NCBI GenBank assembly: GCA_014382245.1
Contig: JACNKC010000042.1
Location: 1 to 37,195 of the forward strand
Source of the DNA: Pseudomonadota bacterium
GTDB lineage: Bacteria; Desulfobacterota; Binatia; UBA1149
Reading direction: 5' to 3'
Length of the DNA stretch: 37,195 bases
The number at the start of each line of letters is the position of its first letter. Position 1 is the first letter of the stretch. Position numbers and translations under genes: made by a program. Below, piece by piece: positions 1-9,123 of the stretch. The notes under the pieces are model-generated. The model was given only the letters and a program-made list of their open reading frames with translations, had not been told where the DNA came from and did no database searches.

Positions 1-1119
1 GCCTCTCACCAGGTCATGCACAAGACCGACCTTTTGCCGGCAGGGGTGACTACGCTGGCCGAACACCTGGGTGACAACGGTTACGCTACCGGTGGTTTTG
101 TGACCAACATCAACATGGCCCCTTCATTCAGTTTCGAGCAGGGCTTTGATGTCTATCGCTACCTTGCTCCGAATTTTTTCTTCGGCGCCACCGACTCCGG
201 CTCCAAGCTGGCGCTCTACGGAGGCATGCGCCTGGTTCGCGAGCGTTTCCTGTCCGGCAGCAAGCAGGTTGACCACTACTACCAGGACGGCACTACGGTG
301 AACGGGGCGTCGTTGCCCTGGTTGGACCAGGCAGACGAGGGGGCGTTTTTTGCGCTTGTGCACTACATGGATCCGCACGACCCTTACTTTGAGCTTCCTT
401 ACAACGGCCGGGCGGTTGCCCGCGTTGAAACGCCGCACCCCGACCCGTCGCGGGCCGACGAGTTGCGAGATCTATACCGTTCGAACGTCGAGTATCTCGA
501 TGTTTTCGTGGGCCAGTTGATTGACGCCCTCAAGAAAGCCGGCGTGTACGATAATACACTCATCGTGTTTACGGCCGACCACGGGGAGGAGTTCTACGAG
601 CACGGTGGCTGGTGGCATGGGACCACCTTGTACGAGGAGCAGCTGCGGGTTCCGCTGATAATTAAACTGCCGGGGGCGGCGCGGGCTGGAAGCAGGGACG
701 ATGGACTGGCGAGATTACTCGACGTCGCACCTACAGTAGCCGCGGGCGCAGGCCTGTCGGCTGCCGGGAGCTGGCAGGGGCGTGATCTTTTTGGTGACTC
801 CACGGCACCAACCGGGGTATACGCCGAAGAAGACCACGAGGGCAATGTCCTCGAATCGATACGCGGCGAGCGCTGGAAGCTAATCGTCGCAAACGAAGGT
901 AACCCCCGGGGCCTTGAGCCGGTAGAGTTGTACGACCTGGTCGCCGATCCCGGGGAAACCGACAACCTGGCCGGAAAGCAGGAGGCGGTTGTCGCCGAGA
1001 TGATGGGGGACCTCGAAGCCCTGCGGACCCTGGCTGCAGAGGCTGCGGTGCAGGGCAGTGAAGGAGAACTGGACGATGCGTCTCGCGAGAGATTGCGGGC
1101 GCTGGGATACATGGAGTAG
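1..1119 (+). CDS. Sulfatase-family hydrolase, 5'-truncated by the window edge
   Basis: The reading frame is open from base 1, so the start and the N-terminal nucleophile region lie upstream; the first internal ATG (base 16) is probably not the start. What remains matches the alkaline-phosphatase/sulfatase superfamily. It has a HYMDPHDPY stretch near residue 124, the metal-binding TADHGEEF motif (Asp193, His194 counted from base 1), a following LRVPLIIKLPG strand and the C-terminal ending LRALGYME, which is common in this family. The likely role is hydrolysis of sulfate or phosphate esters on glycans or lipids. It ends two bases before the next hydrolase gene, so the two are probably cotranscribed at the head of a polysaccharide gene block. 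The substrate cannot be read from the sequence. Confidence 0.85.
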   Translation, partial: ASHQVMHKTDLLPAGVTTLAEHLGDNGYATGGFVTNINMAPSFSFEQGFDVYRYLAPNFFFGATDSGSKLALYGGMRLVRERFLSGSKQVDHYYQDGTTVNGASLPWLDQADEGAFFALVHYMDPHDPYFELPYNGRAVARVETPHPDPSRADELRDLYRSNVEYLDVFVGQLIDALKKAGVYDNTLIVFTADHGEEFYEHGGWWHGTTLYEEQLRVPLIIKLPGAARAGSRDDGLARLLDVAPTVAAGAGLSAAGSWQGRDLFGDSTAPTGVYAEEDHEGNVLESIRGERWKLIVANEGNPRGLEPVELYDLVADPGETDNLAGKQEAVVAEMMGDLEALRTLAAEAAVQGSEGELDDASRERLRALGYME

Positions 1120-1121
1120 CG

Positions 1122-2807
1122 ATGCTTCTGGTAGTCGGTTGGGATGGAGCCAGCTTCGAGCTTGCCCGGCCGTGGATCGAGGACGGTAGCATGCCGGTGC
1201 TGGCAGATGTACTCGCCCGCGGTGCCAGCAGGCCGTTACGCTCTACGGTACCGGCGGTAACGTTTCCGGCCTGGACGTCTTTCATGACGGCCGCTTCTCC
1301 GTCGCGGCACGGTGTACTCGATTTTACGCTGAGAAAGCAGGGATACGGAGTCCGCTTTGCGAGTTCGGCGGACCGCTGCCTGGCATCGGCCTGGGCGGCC
1401 ATGTCGGCGGCGGGCTTGCAGGTGGGCGTCTACGGCTTTCCAGCGACCTGGCCGCCCGAAGAACTATCGGCGTTCCAGCTTTGCGGTTTTGACACCCCTA
1501 TGGGCGCCAGCGACAAGGCGCGCAGGTCATCGCCGCCCGGCCTCGCCGGCGAGTTGGAACGGCTTTTTGGCGACCTGGCCGTCAGTGGCCCGCAGCAGTC
1601 CCGGATTGATGCCGGCTGGCACGAGCGGGCACTCGAGCAGATGCTCGGCGACATCGAACTCCGTACCGAGATCTCACTGCACCTGCTTGCCGGCAATGAT
1701 CTCGATTGTTTTGCGGTGCACTACGGCGAAACCGACACGGTGGGCCACCATTTCTGGCAGTTCCACGATAGTGCTTCCCCGCGCTACAGCGAGGACGGGC
1801 CCGGCGACGCTATCGCCGAGGTTTACCGTGCCGTGGACCGCGCTCTCGGCCGCCTGCTGGAAGCAACAGGAAAGGACAGCGACCTGCTTCTCCTGTCTGA
1901 CCACGGCAGCGGTGGTAGCTCGGACAGGACCTTGTTTCTCAACCGCTTCCTGGCCGACAACGGCTGGCTGGGCTTCAAGAAAACAGGTGGGTTCGGGGCC
2001 CTGGCATCGGTTGCCAAGCGAACAGCCATGGCCGTGGCTCCGCCCTCGTTGCAGGCGAACTTGTTTTCGCGCTTGCGGCCACTGGTCAACAGAATGGAAA
2101 GCGCGTCGCGTTTTGGCGGTATCGATTGGACCGGCACCAGCGTCTACAGCGAGGAACTCAACTACTACCCGTCGCTATGGTTCAACCTCAAGGGAAGAGA
2201 GCCGGGCGGTATTGTTGACCCAGCCGACCTGCCGGCGATGAGCGGGGAGCTTGTTGCCGAGTTGCTCGAGTGGCGGGATCCCGAAGACGGGCTCCCCGTG
2301 GTCGAACGGGTGCGAAGCAGGGCCGAACTATTCGACGGCCCCCACGCGGAGTTTGCTCCCGACCTTGTATTGGAGCTGCGCGAACCTGGAGGCTACAGCT
2401 ACGCGGGAGGCAACAGCCGGGCCGGGGCAGAGCGGCAGTCGATTCGTCGGATGACCTCGCGCGAGATGAGTGGCGAACGTGGCAGCAGCATGCCGGGTTG
2501 CCACCGCGATCTCGGGATGTTTGCCATGGCCGGCCCCGGCGTAGTGCCGGGGCGGGGCGAAGAGGGGAGTCTTGCCGACGCTGGCGCGACCATGCTCGCG
2601 CTGCTTGGCCTCGGTGTGCCTTCCGCACCGGAAGGGGTTTCCCGTCTCGATGGCGCCGATGGAAAACCGTGGCAGGAGCAGCTCAGGGTGCCGGGTCGCG
2701 CTCTGCGCGAGGTCGAGGTGGCGCCTTCTGCCGGCGACGGACAGCGCTCACCGGCAGCCGAGAGCGAGCTGGCCGATCGTTTGCGCGACCTGGGATACCT
2801 CCCGTGA
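1122..2807 (+). CDS. Type I phosphodiesterase / nucleotide pyrophosphatase-like protein (alkaline phosphatase superfamily)
   Basis: 561 aa, ATG start two bases after the upstream stop with GGAG just ahead of it. The superfamily metal and nucleophile sites are all visible: Asp8 in VVGWDGAS, Thr47 in AVTFPAWTS as the probable nucleophile, HG at 63-64, Asp205 and His209 in GETDTVGHH, and Asp260-His261 in LLSDHGSGG. The C-terminus (LRDLGYLP) resembles that of the preceding sulfatase-like protein. There is no obvious signal peptide, so it is probably cytoplasmic or exported by an unseen route. Family members cleave phosphodiesters or pyrophosphates, and some modify glycans with phosphoglycerol or phosphoethanolamine. 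The glycosyltransferase neighbours suggest a role in glycan or lipid-linked precursor metabolism. The substrate is unknown. Confidence 0.85.
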   Translation: MLLVVGWDGASFELARPWIEDGSMPVLADVLARGASRPLRSTVPAVTFPAWTSFMTAASPSRHGVLDFTLRKQGYGVRFASSADRCLASAWAAMSAAGLQVGVYGFPATWPPEELSAFQLCGFDTPMGASDKARRSSPPGLAGELERLFGDLAVSGPQQSRIDAGWHERALEQMLGDIELRTEISLHLLAGNDLDCFAVHYGETDTVGHHFWQFHDSASPRYSEDGPGDAIAEVYRAVDRALGRLLEATGKDSDLLLLSDHGSGGSSDRTLFLNRFLADNGWLGFKKTGGFGALASVAKRTAMAVAPPSLQANLFSRLRPLVNRMESASRFGGIDWTGTSVYSEELNYYPSLWFNLKGREPGGIVDPADLPAMSGELVAELLEWRDPEDGLPVVERVRSRAELFDGPHAEFAPDLVLELREPGGYSYAGGNSRAGAERQSIRRMTSREMSGERGSSMPGCHRDLGMFAMAGPGVVPGRGEEGSLADAGATMLALLGLGVPSAPEGVSRLDGADGKPWQEQLRVPGRALREVEVAPSAGDGQRSPAAESELADRLRDLGYLP

Positions 2808-4081
2808 GCGACAGGATGCGCATTGCCCTGGTCGCGGCCTGCCCGTTTCCGGCTCCCCAGGGCTCGCAGGTTTTTGTAGGCCAGATGGCGGAGAGTCTCG
2901 CGGCGCGCGGCCATTGCGTGAGCCTGCTCACTTACGGCAGCGGCGAAGGTCAATCCCCCGCGGGTTGTGAGCATCTGCGCCTGCCGCGTTTGCCTGGAGA
3001 TTCGCGTGTCCGCTCGGGCCCTAGCCTGGCCAAGCCGTTTCTCGATCTGGCCATGGTCGGTGCCCTGCTCAAGCTGGTGAAGAACAGGCACGTAGACATA
3101 GTTCACGCGCATAATTACGAAGCACTGGCTGTTGCATTGGTCGCGAGGAAGTTCTCGCGTTTCAAATTGCTTTACCACAGCCACAACCTCATGGGCGACG
3201 AACTCCCGACATACTTTCGACGTTCCTTTGCGCGCCACCTTGCCACCTGGGCGGGACAGTTGATCGACCGCCAGTTGCCCCGTCGTGCCGACCACGTGAT
3301 CGCGCTCTGTGATTATTCGGCGAGGGTTCTTGAACAAGCCGGGGTGAGGAGCGAGAGAATGACGGTACTCGCCCCGTCTGTCGAGGCCCAGGAGCCGGCG
3401 GGCGACCGCGAGGCGGCAAGGCGGCAACTCGGGCTGGCCGACGGTCGCCTGGTCATAGCTTATTGCGGTAACCTGGACTCCTACCAGGATATTGAAACGG
3501 CGATTGGTGGGCTTCTCGCGTACAACAGGTCGAGTCCCGTTCGACAGGCAGTGCTGCTGCTTGCAACTCACCAACAGGGGCGGCGCGTCGACAAGCTGCT
3601 CGAACAGTGCCCAGAATCGGAGCGCGGTTTATTAAGAGTCTACCCTTGTCGTACTTATGTCGACACCCGATTGGTGGTTGCGGCGGCCGACCTGCTGCTT
3701 TTGCCCAGGCCTGTGGGCTCGGGCTACCCGGTTAAGCTCCTCAACTACCTTGGCAGTGGTCGGCCGGTAGTGAGCGCGGGTTGTGGGGGCAAAGTTCTGG
3801 TTCACGACAAGGACGGGCTGCTGTTTGCTGACGGTGATTCGCTCGCGATGGCTTTTTGTATAGAGCGGTTGGAAAAGGAGAGTGGACTCGCCGAGCGACT
3901 CGCTGCGGCGGCTCGCGACCGTTTCGAGCGTGAATTGACGTGGAAAAACGGTACACCGGCGCTGGAAACTGTGTACCGCCGCATGAAAAACGTTCATACT
4001 GGGAGGGGTCCGCTTTGGTCGGGGGAAAAGACCGGTCCGACCGAAACGTCACGCCTGAAGGTACGGGGCGGCCCGGGTTAA
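2804..4081 (+). CDS. GT4-family glycosyltransferase
   Basis: I chose the GTG at 2804, which overlaps the previous stop (GTGA); ATG 2816 is an equally possible start. The frame stays open far upstream, but that part is only the shadow of the preceding gene. The protein (about 425 aa) has the GT-B fold layout: an N-terminal domain starting MRIALVAACPFPAPQGSQ with HAHNYEA and YHSHNLMGDE, and a C-terminal donor-binding domain starting near IAYCGNLDSYQDIETA. It ends with the GSGYPVKLLNYLGSGRPVV stretch, where the usual E of the EX7E motif is replaced in a GxPVKxLNYLGSGRPVV context. The predicted role is retaining sugar transfer at the cytoplasmic face during surface glycan assembly. Donor and acceptor are not predictable. 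Confidence 0.85.
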   Translation: MSDRMRIALVAACPFPAPQGSQVFVGQMAESLAARGHCVSLLTYGSGEGQSPAGCEHLRLPRLPGDSRVRSGPSLAKPFLDLAMVGALLKLVKNRHVDIVHAHNYEALAVALVARKFSRFKLLYHSHNLMGDELPTYFRRSFARHLATWAGQLIDRQLPRRADHVIALCDYSARVLEQAGVRSERMTVLAPSVEAQEPAGDREAARRQLGLADGRLVIAYCGNLDSYQDIETAIGGLLAYNRSSPVRQAVLLLATHQQGRRVDKLLEQCPESERGLLRVYPCRTYVDTRLVVAAADLLLLPRPVGSGYPVKLLNYLGSGRPVVSAGCGGKVLVHDKDGLLFADGDSLAMAFCIERLEKESGLAERLAAAARDRFERELTWKNGTPALETVYRRMKNVHTGRGPLWSGEKTGPTETSRLKVRGGPG

Positions 4082-4086
4082 GAGCA

Positions 4087-5100
4087 GTGAGTACATTTCC
4101 AGAAAACAAGGAGGAGGGTTTCGTTCGCCCGCTTGAGCTTTCGGTTGTAATACCGATCTTCAATGAAGAGGACACACTCGAGCTGTTGGTCGAACGCCTG
4201 CACCAAGCCCTGGTAGTGGTAACTGGCGGCTACGAGCTGATTTTCATTGATGACGGTAGCAGCGACCGGTCTGTCGAAATCATTCGGCGGCTGCACAACG
4301 AAAACCCCAGCGTCAAGCTGCTGTGCCTCTCTCGCAATTTTGGTCACCAGTTGGCGATCTCCTGCGGCCTCGACTTCGCCGTCGGGCGTGCGGTGGTCTG
4401 CATGGATGGTGATCTGCAGGATCCGCCCGAGGTTCTGCCGTTGATGCTCGAGCGTTGGCGCGAAGGCTACGAGGTCGTCTACGCGGTGAGGCGCAAGCGC
4501 AAGGAAAACATTTTCAAGCGTGCTGGCTACAAGGGCTTCTACTGGCTGCTTAACAAGGTTTCTTACCTGGATATACCTTTGGATTCCGGCGACTTCTCGT
4601 TGATCGATGCGCGCGTGGTCGCGCTGCTCAAGCGCATGCCGGAACGTAATCGCTTCGTGCGCGGTTTGCGTACCTGGCTGGGCTTTCGTCAGACCGGCAT
4701 CGAGTACGAGCGGGCCGAGCGCTACGCTGGCAACAGTAAGTACGGCCTGGCCAAGTTGATCAGGCTCGCCTTCGACGGCCTGGTGTCCTATTCCTTTCTC
4801 CCGCTGCGATTGGTCAGCAACGTGGGCTTGCTGGTCTCGGTCTCCGCGCTGTCTTACATGGCTTACCTGATCGTGGGACGATTGTTCCTGGGACAGACCT
4901 CGCCTGTTTCGGGTTGGGTGTCGACGGTAGTCATCGTTCTCTTCATAGGCGGCGTGCAACTGCTCTCCCTGGGCATTATTGGCGAGTACGTTGGACGTAT
5001 TTTTGACGAGGTAAAGATGCGCCCGCGCTACGTCGTCAAGGACCTCCTCGGGCTGGAAGGTGATACCTCCAGCGCGGAGGCCTGGCCCCAAGCGCGATGA
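4087..5100 (+). CDS. GtrB/ArnC-like GT2 glycosyltransferase with two C-terminal TM segments
   Basis: 337 aa from GTG 4087, five bases after the upstream stop. An in-frame ATG at 3940 would put about 140 bases inside the previous gene, so I prefer the GTG. It has the GT-A core LSVVIPIFNEEDT, IDDGSSDRS and the DxD-type MDGDLQDPPE, then two membrane segments near residues 235-260 and 275-300 and the family tail GEYVGRIFDEVKMRPRYVV. Relatives (GtrB, ArnC, polyprenyl-phosphate hexose transferases) put a sugar onto undecaprenyl phosphate on the cytoplasmic face. The next gene is a GT-C membrane transferase that would use such a lipid-linked donor, so the pair plausibly works together. Its ATGA overlap with that gene supports translational coupling. 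Confidence 0.88.
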   Translation: MSTFPENKEEGFVRPLELSVVIPIFNEEDTLELLVERLHQALVVVTGGYELIFIDDGSSDRSVEIIRRLHNENPSVKLLCLSRNFGHQLAISCGLDFAVGRAVVCMDGDLQDPPEVLPLMLERWREGYEVVYAVRRKRKENIFKRAGYKGFYWLLNKVSYLDIPLDSGDFSLIDARVVALLKRMPERNRFVRGLRTWLGFRQTGIEYERAERYAGNSKYGLAKLIRLAFDGLVSYSFLPLRLVSNVGLLVSVSALSYMAYLIVGRLFLGQTSPVSGWVSTVVIVLFIGGVQLLSLGIIGEYVGRIFDEVKMRPRYVVKDLLGLEGDTSSAEAWPQAR

Positions 5101-6746
5101 GCCGTGCTGGTTTTATCGGCCTGTTGATTCTTGGCATCGGTCTGCGCCTGTGGATGGTCGTCCAGCCCGAACTGATCGCAGCCGGGGACGTTGACGTCTA
5201 TCTTTCCGACGAGGGTGTTGTCGGCCTGATGGCAACACACATAAGCGAGGGCCGCGCGGCCCCCGTGTTCTTCTATGGCCAGGCCTACCTCGGGGCGCTG
5301 GAAGCTTGGTGCGTTGCACTGTTCTTCCTGCTGTTCGGCGCGGGTGCCGGTGCCATGCACATGGCGACCCTGACTTTTTCGCTGGCGCTGCTTGGCCTGG
5401 TCTACAAGTACACGGCTACGGCTTACTCGCGGACCGCTGCCCGCTGGGCGGCTGTCCTCGTGGCACTTGGGCCGATGTACTTCCTCGAGTGGAATCTCAA
5501 GGCGAGGGGGGGGTTTGTGGAACACCTGGTGTTGTTGTTCCTCCTGCTGGGCCTCTTCTGGCGTTTTTACCTGGCCTACGATCGTCGTAACCGCATCGGC
5601 CTCGCGCTGGGGCTGACGGCTGGTATCGCCCTGTGGGTCAACCAGTTGGCCGTTGGTTATCTCGTGCTCATGGGCGTTCTTATCTTACTGCGTCACGAGG
5701 ACCGTCGAGCCTGGGACCGGCTGCTTGTCGGTTTTGCCCTCGGGTGCTCGTTACTGGTCGCCTACAACCTGGTTTACCCGGCAGCTACCCTGAAGGCCCT
5801 GGGGCGAAAAGCAGTGGTACTCAATCGAGTCCCGGTCGAAGAGCGCGACGATTCTTGGGTTTTGCGAGGGGTCGAAAAGAGGATCGAAGCGCTGGGGCAG
5901 GGGGCAGGCAAACTCGGCCTGGTCTTCGGCGTACCACCCGGTTCGGGACTGGAGCGACTCGGTGAAATCGAGGGCTACACCGAGGCCGGACCACTGGTTA
6001 CGCTTCGCAGGCTGATTTGGTTTCTGCCGCTGTTGGTGTTCGGGGTGAGTGCCTGGGCCTGCAGGCCCAGGCGAAGCTCACGGGGCTGGGAGCCGATGGG
6101 GGCCGACCAACTGCTGGGCGCGATGTTGTTGATAACTTTCGTGATCGGCTACGTGAGTCCTCGTTACATGCTCGCGGCTTATCCACTGGCGTCGGTAGCC
6201 GCGGGTATACTGGTGAGCAGGCTGGTCGGCACGCGTCGTGCCTGGATGGTAGTCGGCCTTGTTGGCGTGCTGGCGTTCAACGCAGCGAGCTGGGCTGATG
6301 CGGCTTTTCGCAAGCCCGGTGAGCAAGTGACCGAGAGGGCAGAGCTGCTGGTCTTCCTGCAGGGCGAGGGCCTTGAACACTGCTTTTCGGCCGGACCCTT
6401 GTACCACGTTGTCTTTGCTGCGGGTGAGACCGTGACCTTGGCGCCACTGCAGAAGGAGCGCTACCCGCCCTACACCCGCATGGCCCTTGAGACGGAGAGA
6501 TTCTGCTACGTGTTCAGGGACGATCAGAAACAGAAGCGCCAGCACCTGGCACTGCACAACTGGCTTTCGGCCGGGGGGAGCAGTTGGAGCCATGCCGGTG
6601 TCGGCAGGTATAATATCTGGTTCGACAGGCTGGGAGGCCAGCCCCTTACGGCGCAGCTGCTGGAGAGCATCATGAAACAGGAAAAAGTATTTCTCGGAGA
6701 AAACACATTGATGAAGAGGGAGGAATCGTCCAATGGATCTCATTGA
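5097..6746 (+). CDS. GT-C (GT39/ArnT-like) integral membrane glycosyltransferase
   Basis: 549 aa. The ATG overlaps the previous stop as ATGA. About ten hydrophobic segments span roughly residues 1-420. The first extracytoplasmic loop holds VYLSDEGVVGLMA, an acidic DE pair expected at the GT-C catalytic site, followed by PVFFYGQAYLGALEAW, typical of this family. The last 130 residues are soluble, probably a periplasmic domain. GT-C enzymes transfer a sugar from a polyprenyl-phosphate donor in the periplasm. The preceding GtrB/ArnC-like enzyme is the likely donor maker. The acceptor could be lipid A, O-antigen, an exopolysaccharide or a protein. The gene overlaps the dehydrogenase gene by 14 bases. 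Confidence 0.85.
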   Translation: MSRAGFIGLLILGIGLRLWMVVQPELIAAGDVDVYLSDEGVVGLMATHISEGRAAPVFFYGQAYLGALEAWCVALFFLLFGAGAGAMHMATLTFSLALLGLVYKYTATAYSRTAARWAAVLVALGPMYFLEWNLKARGGFVEHLVLLFLLLGLFWRFYLAYDRRNRIGLALGLTAGIALWVNQLAVGYLVLMGVLILLRHEDRRAWDRLLVGFALGCSLLVAYNLVYPAATLKALGRKAVVLNRVPVEERDDSWVLRGVEKRIEALGQGAGKLGLVFGVPPGSGLERLGEIEGYTEAGPLVTLRRLIWFLPLLVFGVSAWACRPRRSSRGWEPMGADQLLGAMLLITFVIGYVSPRYMLAAYPLASVAAGILVSRLVGTRRAWMVVGLVGVLAFNAASWADAAFRKPGEQVTERAELLVFLQGEGLEHCFSAGPLYHVVFAAGETVTLAPLQKERYPPYTRMALETERFCYVFRDDQKQKRQHLALHNWLSAGGSSWSHAGVGRYNIWFDRLGGQPLTAQLLESIMKQEKVFLGENTLMKREESSNGSH

Positions 6747-8028
6747 ACGCATTCGCAGCGGCCAGGCTTGCGCCGGGGTAGTTGGATTGGGCTATGTCGG
6801 TCTACCACTGGCTGTTGAAATGGCGGCCGGGGGGCTGAAAGTAATTGGCTTTGATGTCCAGGCAGACAAGGTTGACGCCATCAACGCCGGCCGTTCGTAC
6901 ATCATGGACGTGCCCGACGAGACCCTGGCACCGCTGGTATCAGAGGGGCGCTTGCAGGCTACGACTGATTTTTCGATGGTTGCCGAACTCGACACGGTAA
7001 ACATCTGTGTGCCGACCCCCTTGCGCAAGACCAAGGAACCCAACTTGTCGTTCGTGATCGATGCGGTCAAGAGTATCGCGGCCCACATGAAACCCGGCCA
7101 ATTGATGATTCTGGAGAGTACAACTTACCCGGGAACAACCGAGGAACTGGTGCTGCCCATGCTCAGGGAGGCTGGTCTCGAACCCGGCCGGGACGTGTTC
7201 GTCGCATTCTCACCGGAGAGGACCGACCCCGGCAACAAGGACTACACCACTCGCAATATTCCCAAGGTCGTAGGGGGCCACGACCCTGTCGCCGCCGAGG
7301 CGGCAGCCGCCTTGTACGGGCGTTGCATAGACCAGGTTGTCATGGTGAGCACGACCCGCGTGGCCGAGATGGTAAAGTTGCTGGAGAACACTTTTCGTAG
7401 CGTTAACATCGCGCTTGTCAACGAAATGGGCCTTATGTGCGACCGATTCGGCATAGATGTCTGGGAGGTTATCGATGCCGCGGCCACCAAGCCCTTCGGA
7501 TTCATGCCGTTCTACCCCGGGCCGGGGCTGGGTGGGCACTGCATACCGGTGGACCCCCACTACCTTACCTGGAAGGCCCGTGCCGAGGGCTTCTCGGCGC
7601 GTTTCATCGAACTCGCGGCCGAGATCAACGCAGAGAAGCCGGCGTTCGTTGTTTCGCGGGCAGCCGACCTTCTCAACGAGCAGGAGAAATCGGTGCGAGG
7701 GGCCAGCATCCTCTGTCTAGGTGTGGCTTACAAGGCCAATACCAACGACGTGCGCGAATCTCCGGCCCTCGACGTGATGACCTTGTTGCTGCGCAAGGGT
7801 GCCAATATCTCGTTCTGTGATCCCTACGTGGACAAGGTCGTCCTCGAAGGTGAGCCGATGACTTCGGTTCCGCTGGAAGATAGCGCGCTTCGAGCCGCTG
7901 ACCTCGTAATATTGCTCACAAACCACCGTGTCTTTGACCTCGGCCTGGTGTCTGACAGCGGCTGTGTTGTGCTCGATACCCGCAACGGAATGAAAGAATT
8001 TCCGACCCCGACCGTGGTCAAAATATAA
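6733..8028 (+). CDS. wbpA: UDP-N-acetylglucosamine (UDP-sugar) 6-dehydrogenase, WbpA type
   Basis: 431 aa. The ATG is inside the end of the upstream gene, with a strong AGGGAGGA Shine-Dalgarno nine or so bases ahead. The Rossmann start GVVGLGYVGLPLAVEMA (residues 15-31), the AFSPERTDPGN motif (158-168), Lys214 in EMVKLLENT and the nucleophile Cys270 in GGHCIPVDPHY are all present. The enzyme oxidises C6 of a UDP-hexose(-NAc) to the uronic acid in two NAD-dependent steps. PERTDPGN and the overall sequence look more like the WbpA/TviB branch (UDP-GlcNAc or UDP-GalNAc) than UDP-glucose dehydrogenase. A WbpP-like epimerase downstream (10985-11932) fits a UDP-GalNAcA route. Confidence 0.9.
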   Translation: MDLIERIRSGQACAGVVGLGYVGLPLAVEMAAGGLKVIGFDVQADKVDAINAGRSYIMDVPDETLAPLVSEGRLQATTDFSMVAELDTVNICVPTPLRKTKEPNLSFVIDAVKSIAAHMKPGQLMILESTTYPGTTEELVLPMLREAGLEPGRDVFVAFSPERTDPGNKDYTTRNIPKVVGGHDPVAAEAAAALYGRCIDQVVMVSTTRVAEMVKLLENTFRSVNIALVNEMGLMCDRFGIDVWEVIDAAATKPFGFMPFYPGPGLGGHCIPVDPHYLTWKARAEGFSARFIELAAEINAEKPAFVVSRAADLLNEQEKSVRGASILCLGVAYKANTNDVRESPALDVMTLLLRKGANISFCDPYVDKVVLEGEPMTSVPLEDSALRAADLVILLTNHRVFDLGLVSDSGCVVLDTRNGMKEFPTPTVVKI

Positions 8029-8040
8029 GACCTCGATGCC

Positions 8041-9123
8041 GTGCGAATCGGATTGGTAATAGGCGGGCTGGGCTATGGAGGTGCCGAGAGGCAACTCTAC
8101 AACCTCGCCGTCGGCCTGGCTGCGACCGATCATGTTGTCGTCTACTGCCTGTCGGACGTCGTTGAGCCCTGGGGCAAAAGACTGCGCGACGCTGGCGTAG
8201 AGCTACGAGTAATAGCGAGCCGGGGAGGGCTGAGCCTTCGCCGGGTGGTCTTGCTCGCCAAGGGCTTGAGGCAAGATCGAATCGATCTCGTGCATGCGTT
8301 TCTTTTTATTGCGAGCTCATACGCCTGGCTGGCCACACGGCTGTTGCCAGGAGTTTTGCTGGTGGGCTCAGCAAGGAACTGCAAGCCCGAGCCTTCACTG
8401 CTGAGACGGTTGATAATTCGCCGCGCGTTTCAGGGATCGGCCGCGGTCATCTGTAATTCCCAGGCCATGGCCGATTACGCAGCCGAGCATTACGGACTCC
8501 AGGGCAAGCAGGCCAGCATTGTTTACAACGGTGTAGGCGAAGAATTTTTCGTTGCCAGGTCGGCCACGTCCGAGGGGCTCGTCATCGGCACGGTGGGGCG
8601 TCTGGAGCCGCAGAAAAATCTCGGCATGTTTCTCGAAGCCGCGCGCCTTGTACTGGAGGGTGACCCCGAGGCTCGTTTCGTTATTGCTGGCGGCGGACAG
8701 CTCAGGGCTGAGCTCGAAAACAGGTCCAGCGAGCTGGGCCTCGCCCACGCCATCAGTTTTTGCGGCAATGTCGACGAAGTTGCTTCCATGCTTGGTTCGT
8801 TGAGCCAGTTCTGGCTCAGCTCGGATTGGGAAGGAGCGCCCAACGTGGTGCTCGAGGCCATGGCAGCTGGCCTGCCGGTTGTCGCGACCCCTGCCGGCGG
8901 TACGCCCGAACTCATCGATGAGGGGCGAACAGGCTGGCTGGTGGATTTTGGTGATGCGGCGGCACTCGCTCGTCGCGCGCTGCAGCTGGCCGCGGACACT
9001 GAACTCGCAACAGCGGTAGGCTCCGCGGCTCGCGAGGAAGCGAGTCGCAGGTTTTCGATCCCGGCAATGGTGAGTGAAACCAGGAAAGTCTACCAGCTGG
9101 CGGCGTCAGGGGGCGCGGGATGA
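8041..9123 (+). CDS. GT4-family glycosyltransferase
   Basis: 360 aa from GTG 8041, 12 bases after the dehydrogenase stop; no ATG in this frame fits better. The N-terminal domain opens with RIGLVIGGLGYGGAERQL, a hallmark of GT4 enzymes. The C-terminal domain starts near IGTVGRLEPQKNLGMFLEA and carries the EX7E-type donor site SDWEGAPNVVLEAMAAGLPVV, then AGGTPELIDEG. Retaining sugar transfer from a nucleotide sugar at the cytoplasmic membrane is expected. The stop overlaps the next start (ATGA). Donor and acceptor are not predictable. Confidence 0.9.
   Translation: MRIGLVIGGLGYGGAERQLYNLAVGLAATDHVVVYCLSDVVEPWGKRLRDAGVELRVIASRGGLSLRRVVLLAKGLRQDRIDLVHAFLFIASSYAWLATRLLPGVLLVGSARNCKPEPSLLRRLIIRRAFQGSAAVICNSQAMADYAAEHYGLQGKQASIVYNGVGEEFFVARSATSEGLVIGTVGRLEPQKNLGMFLEAARLVLEGDPEARFVIAGGGQLRAELENRSSELGLAHAISFCGNVDEVASMLGSLSQFWLSSDWEGAPNVVLEAMAAGLPVVATPAGGTPELIDEGRTGWLVDFGDAAALARRALQLAADTELATAVGSAAREEASRRFSIPAMVSETRKVYQLAASGGAG

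Noticed and set aside
2270-2803. Apparent N-terminal extension of the GT4 gene into the upstream hydrolase
   Set aside because: The extension is Arg-rich, out of frame with a conserved protein and unlike any GT4 N-terminus.
4078-5091. Long minus-strand open frame opposite the GtrB-like gene
   Set aside because: It is a high-GC shadow of a clearly conserved plus-strand gene; its translation lacks recognisable motifs.
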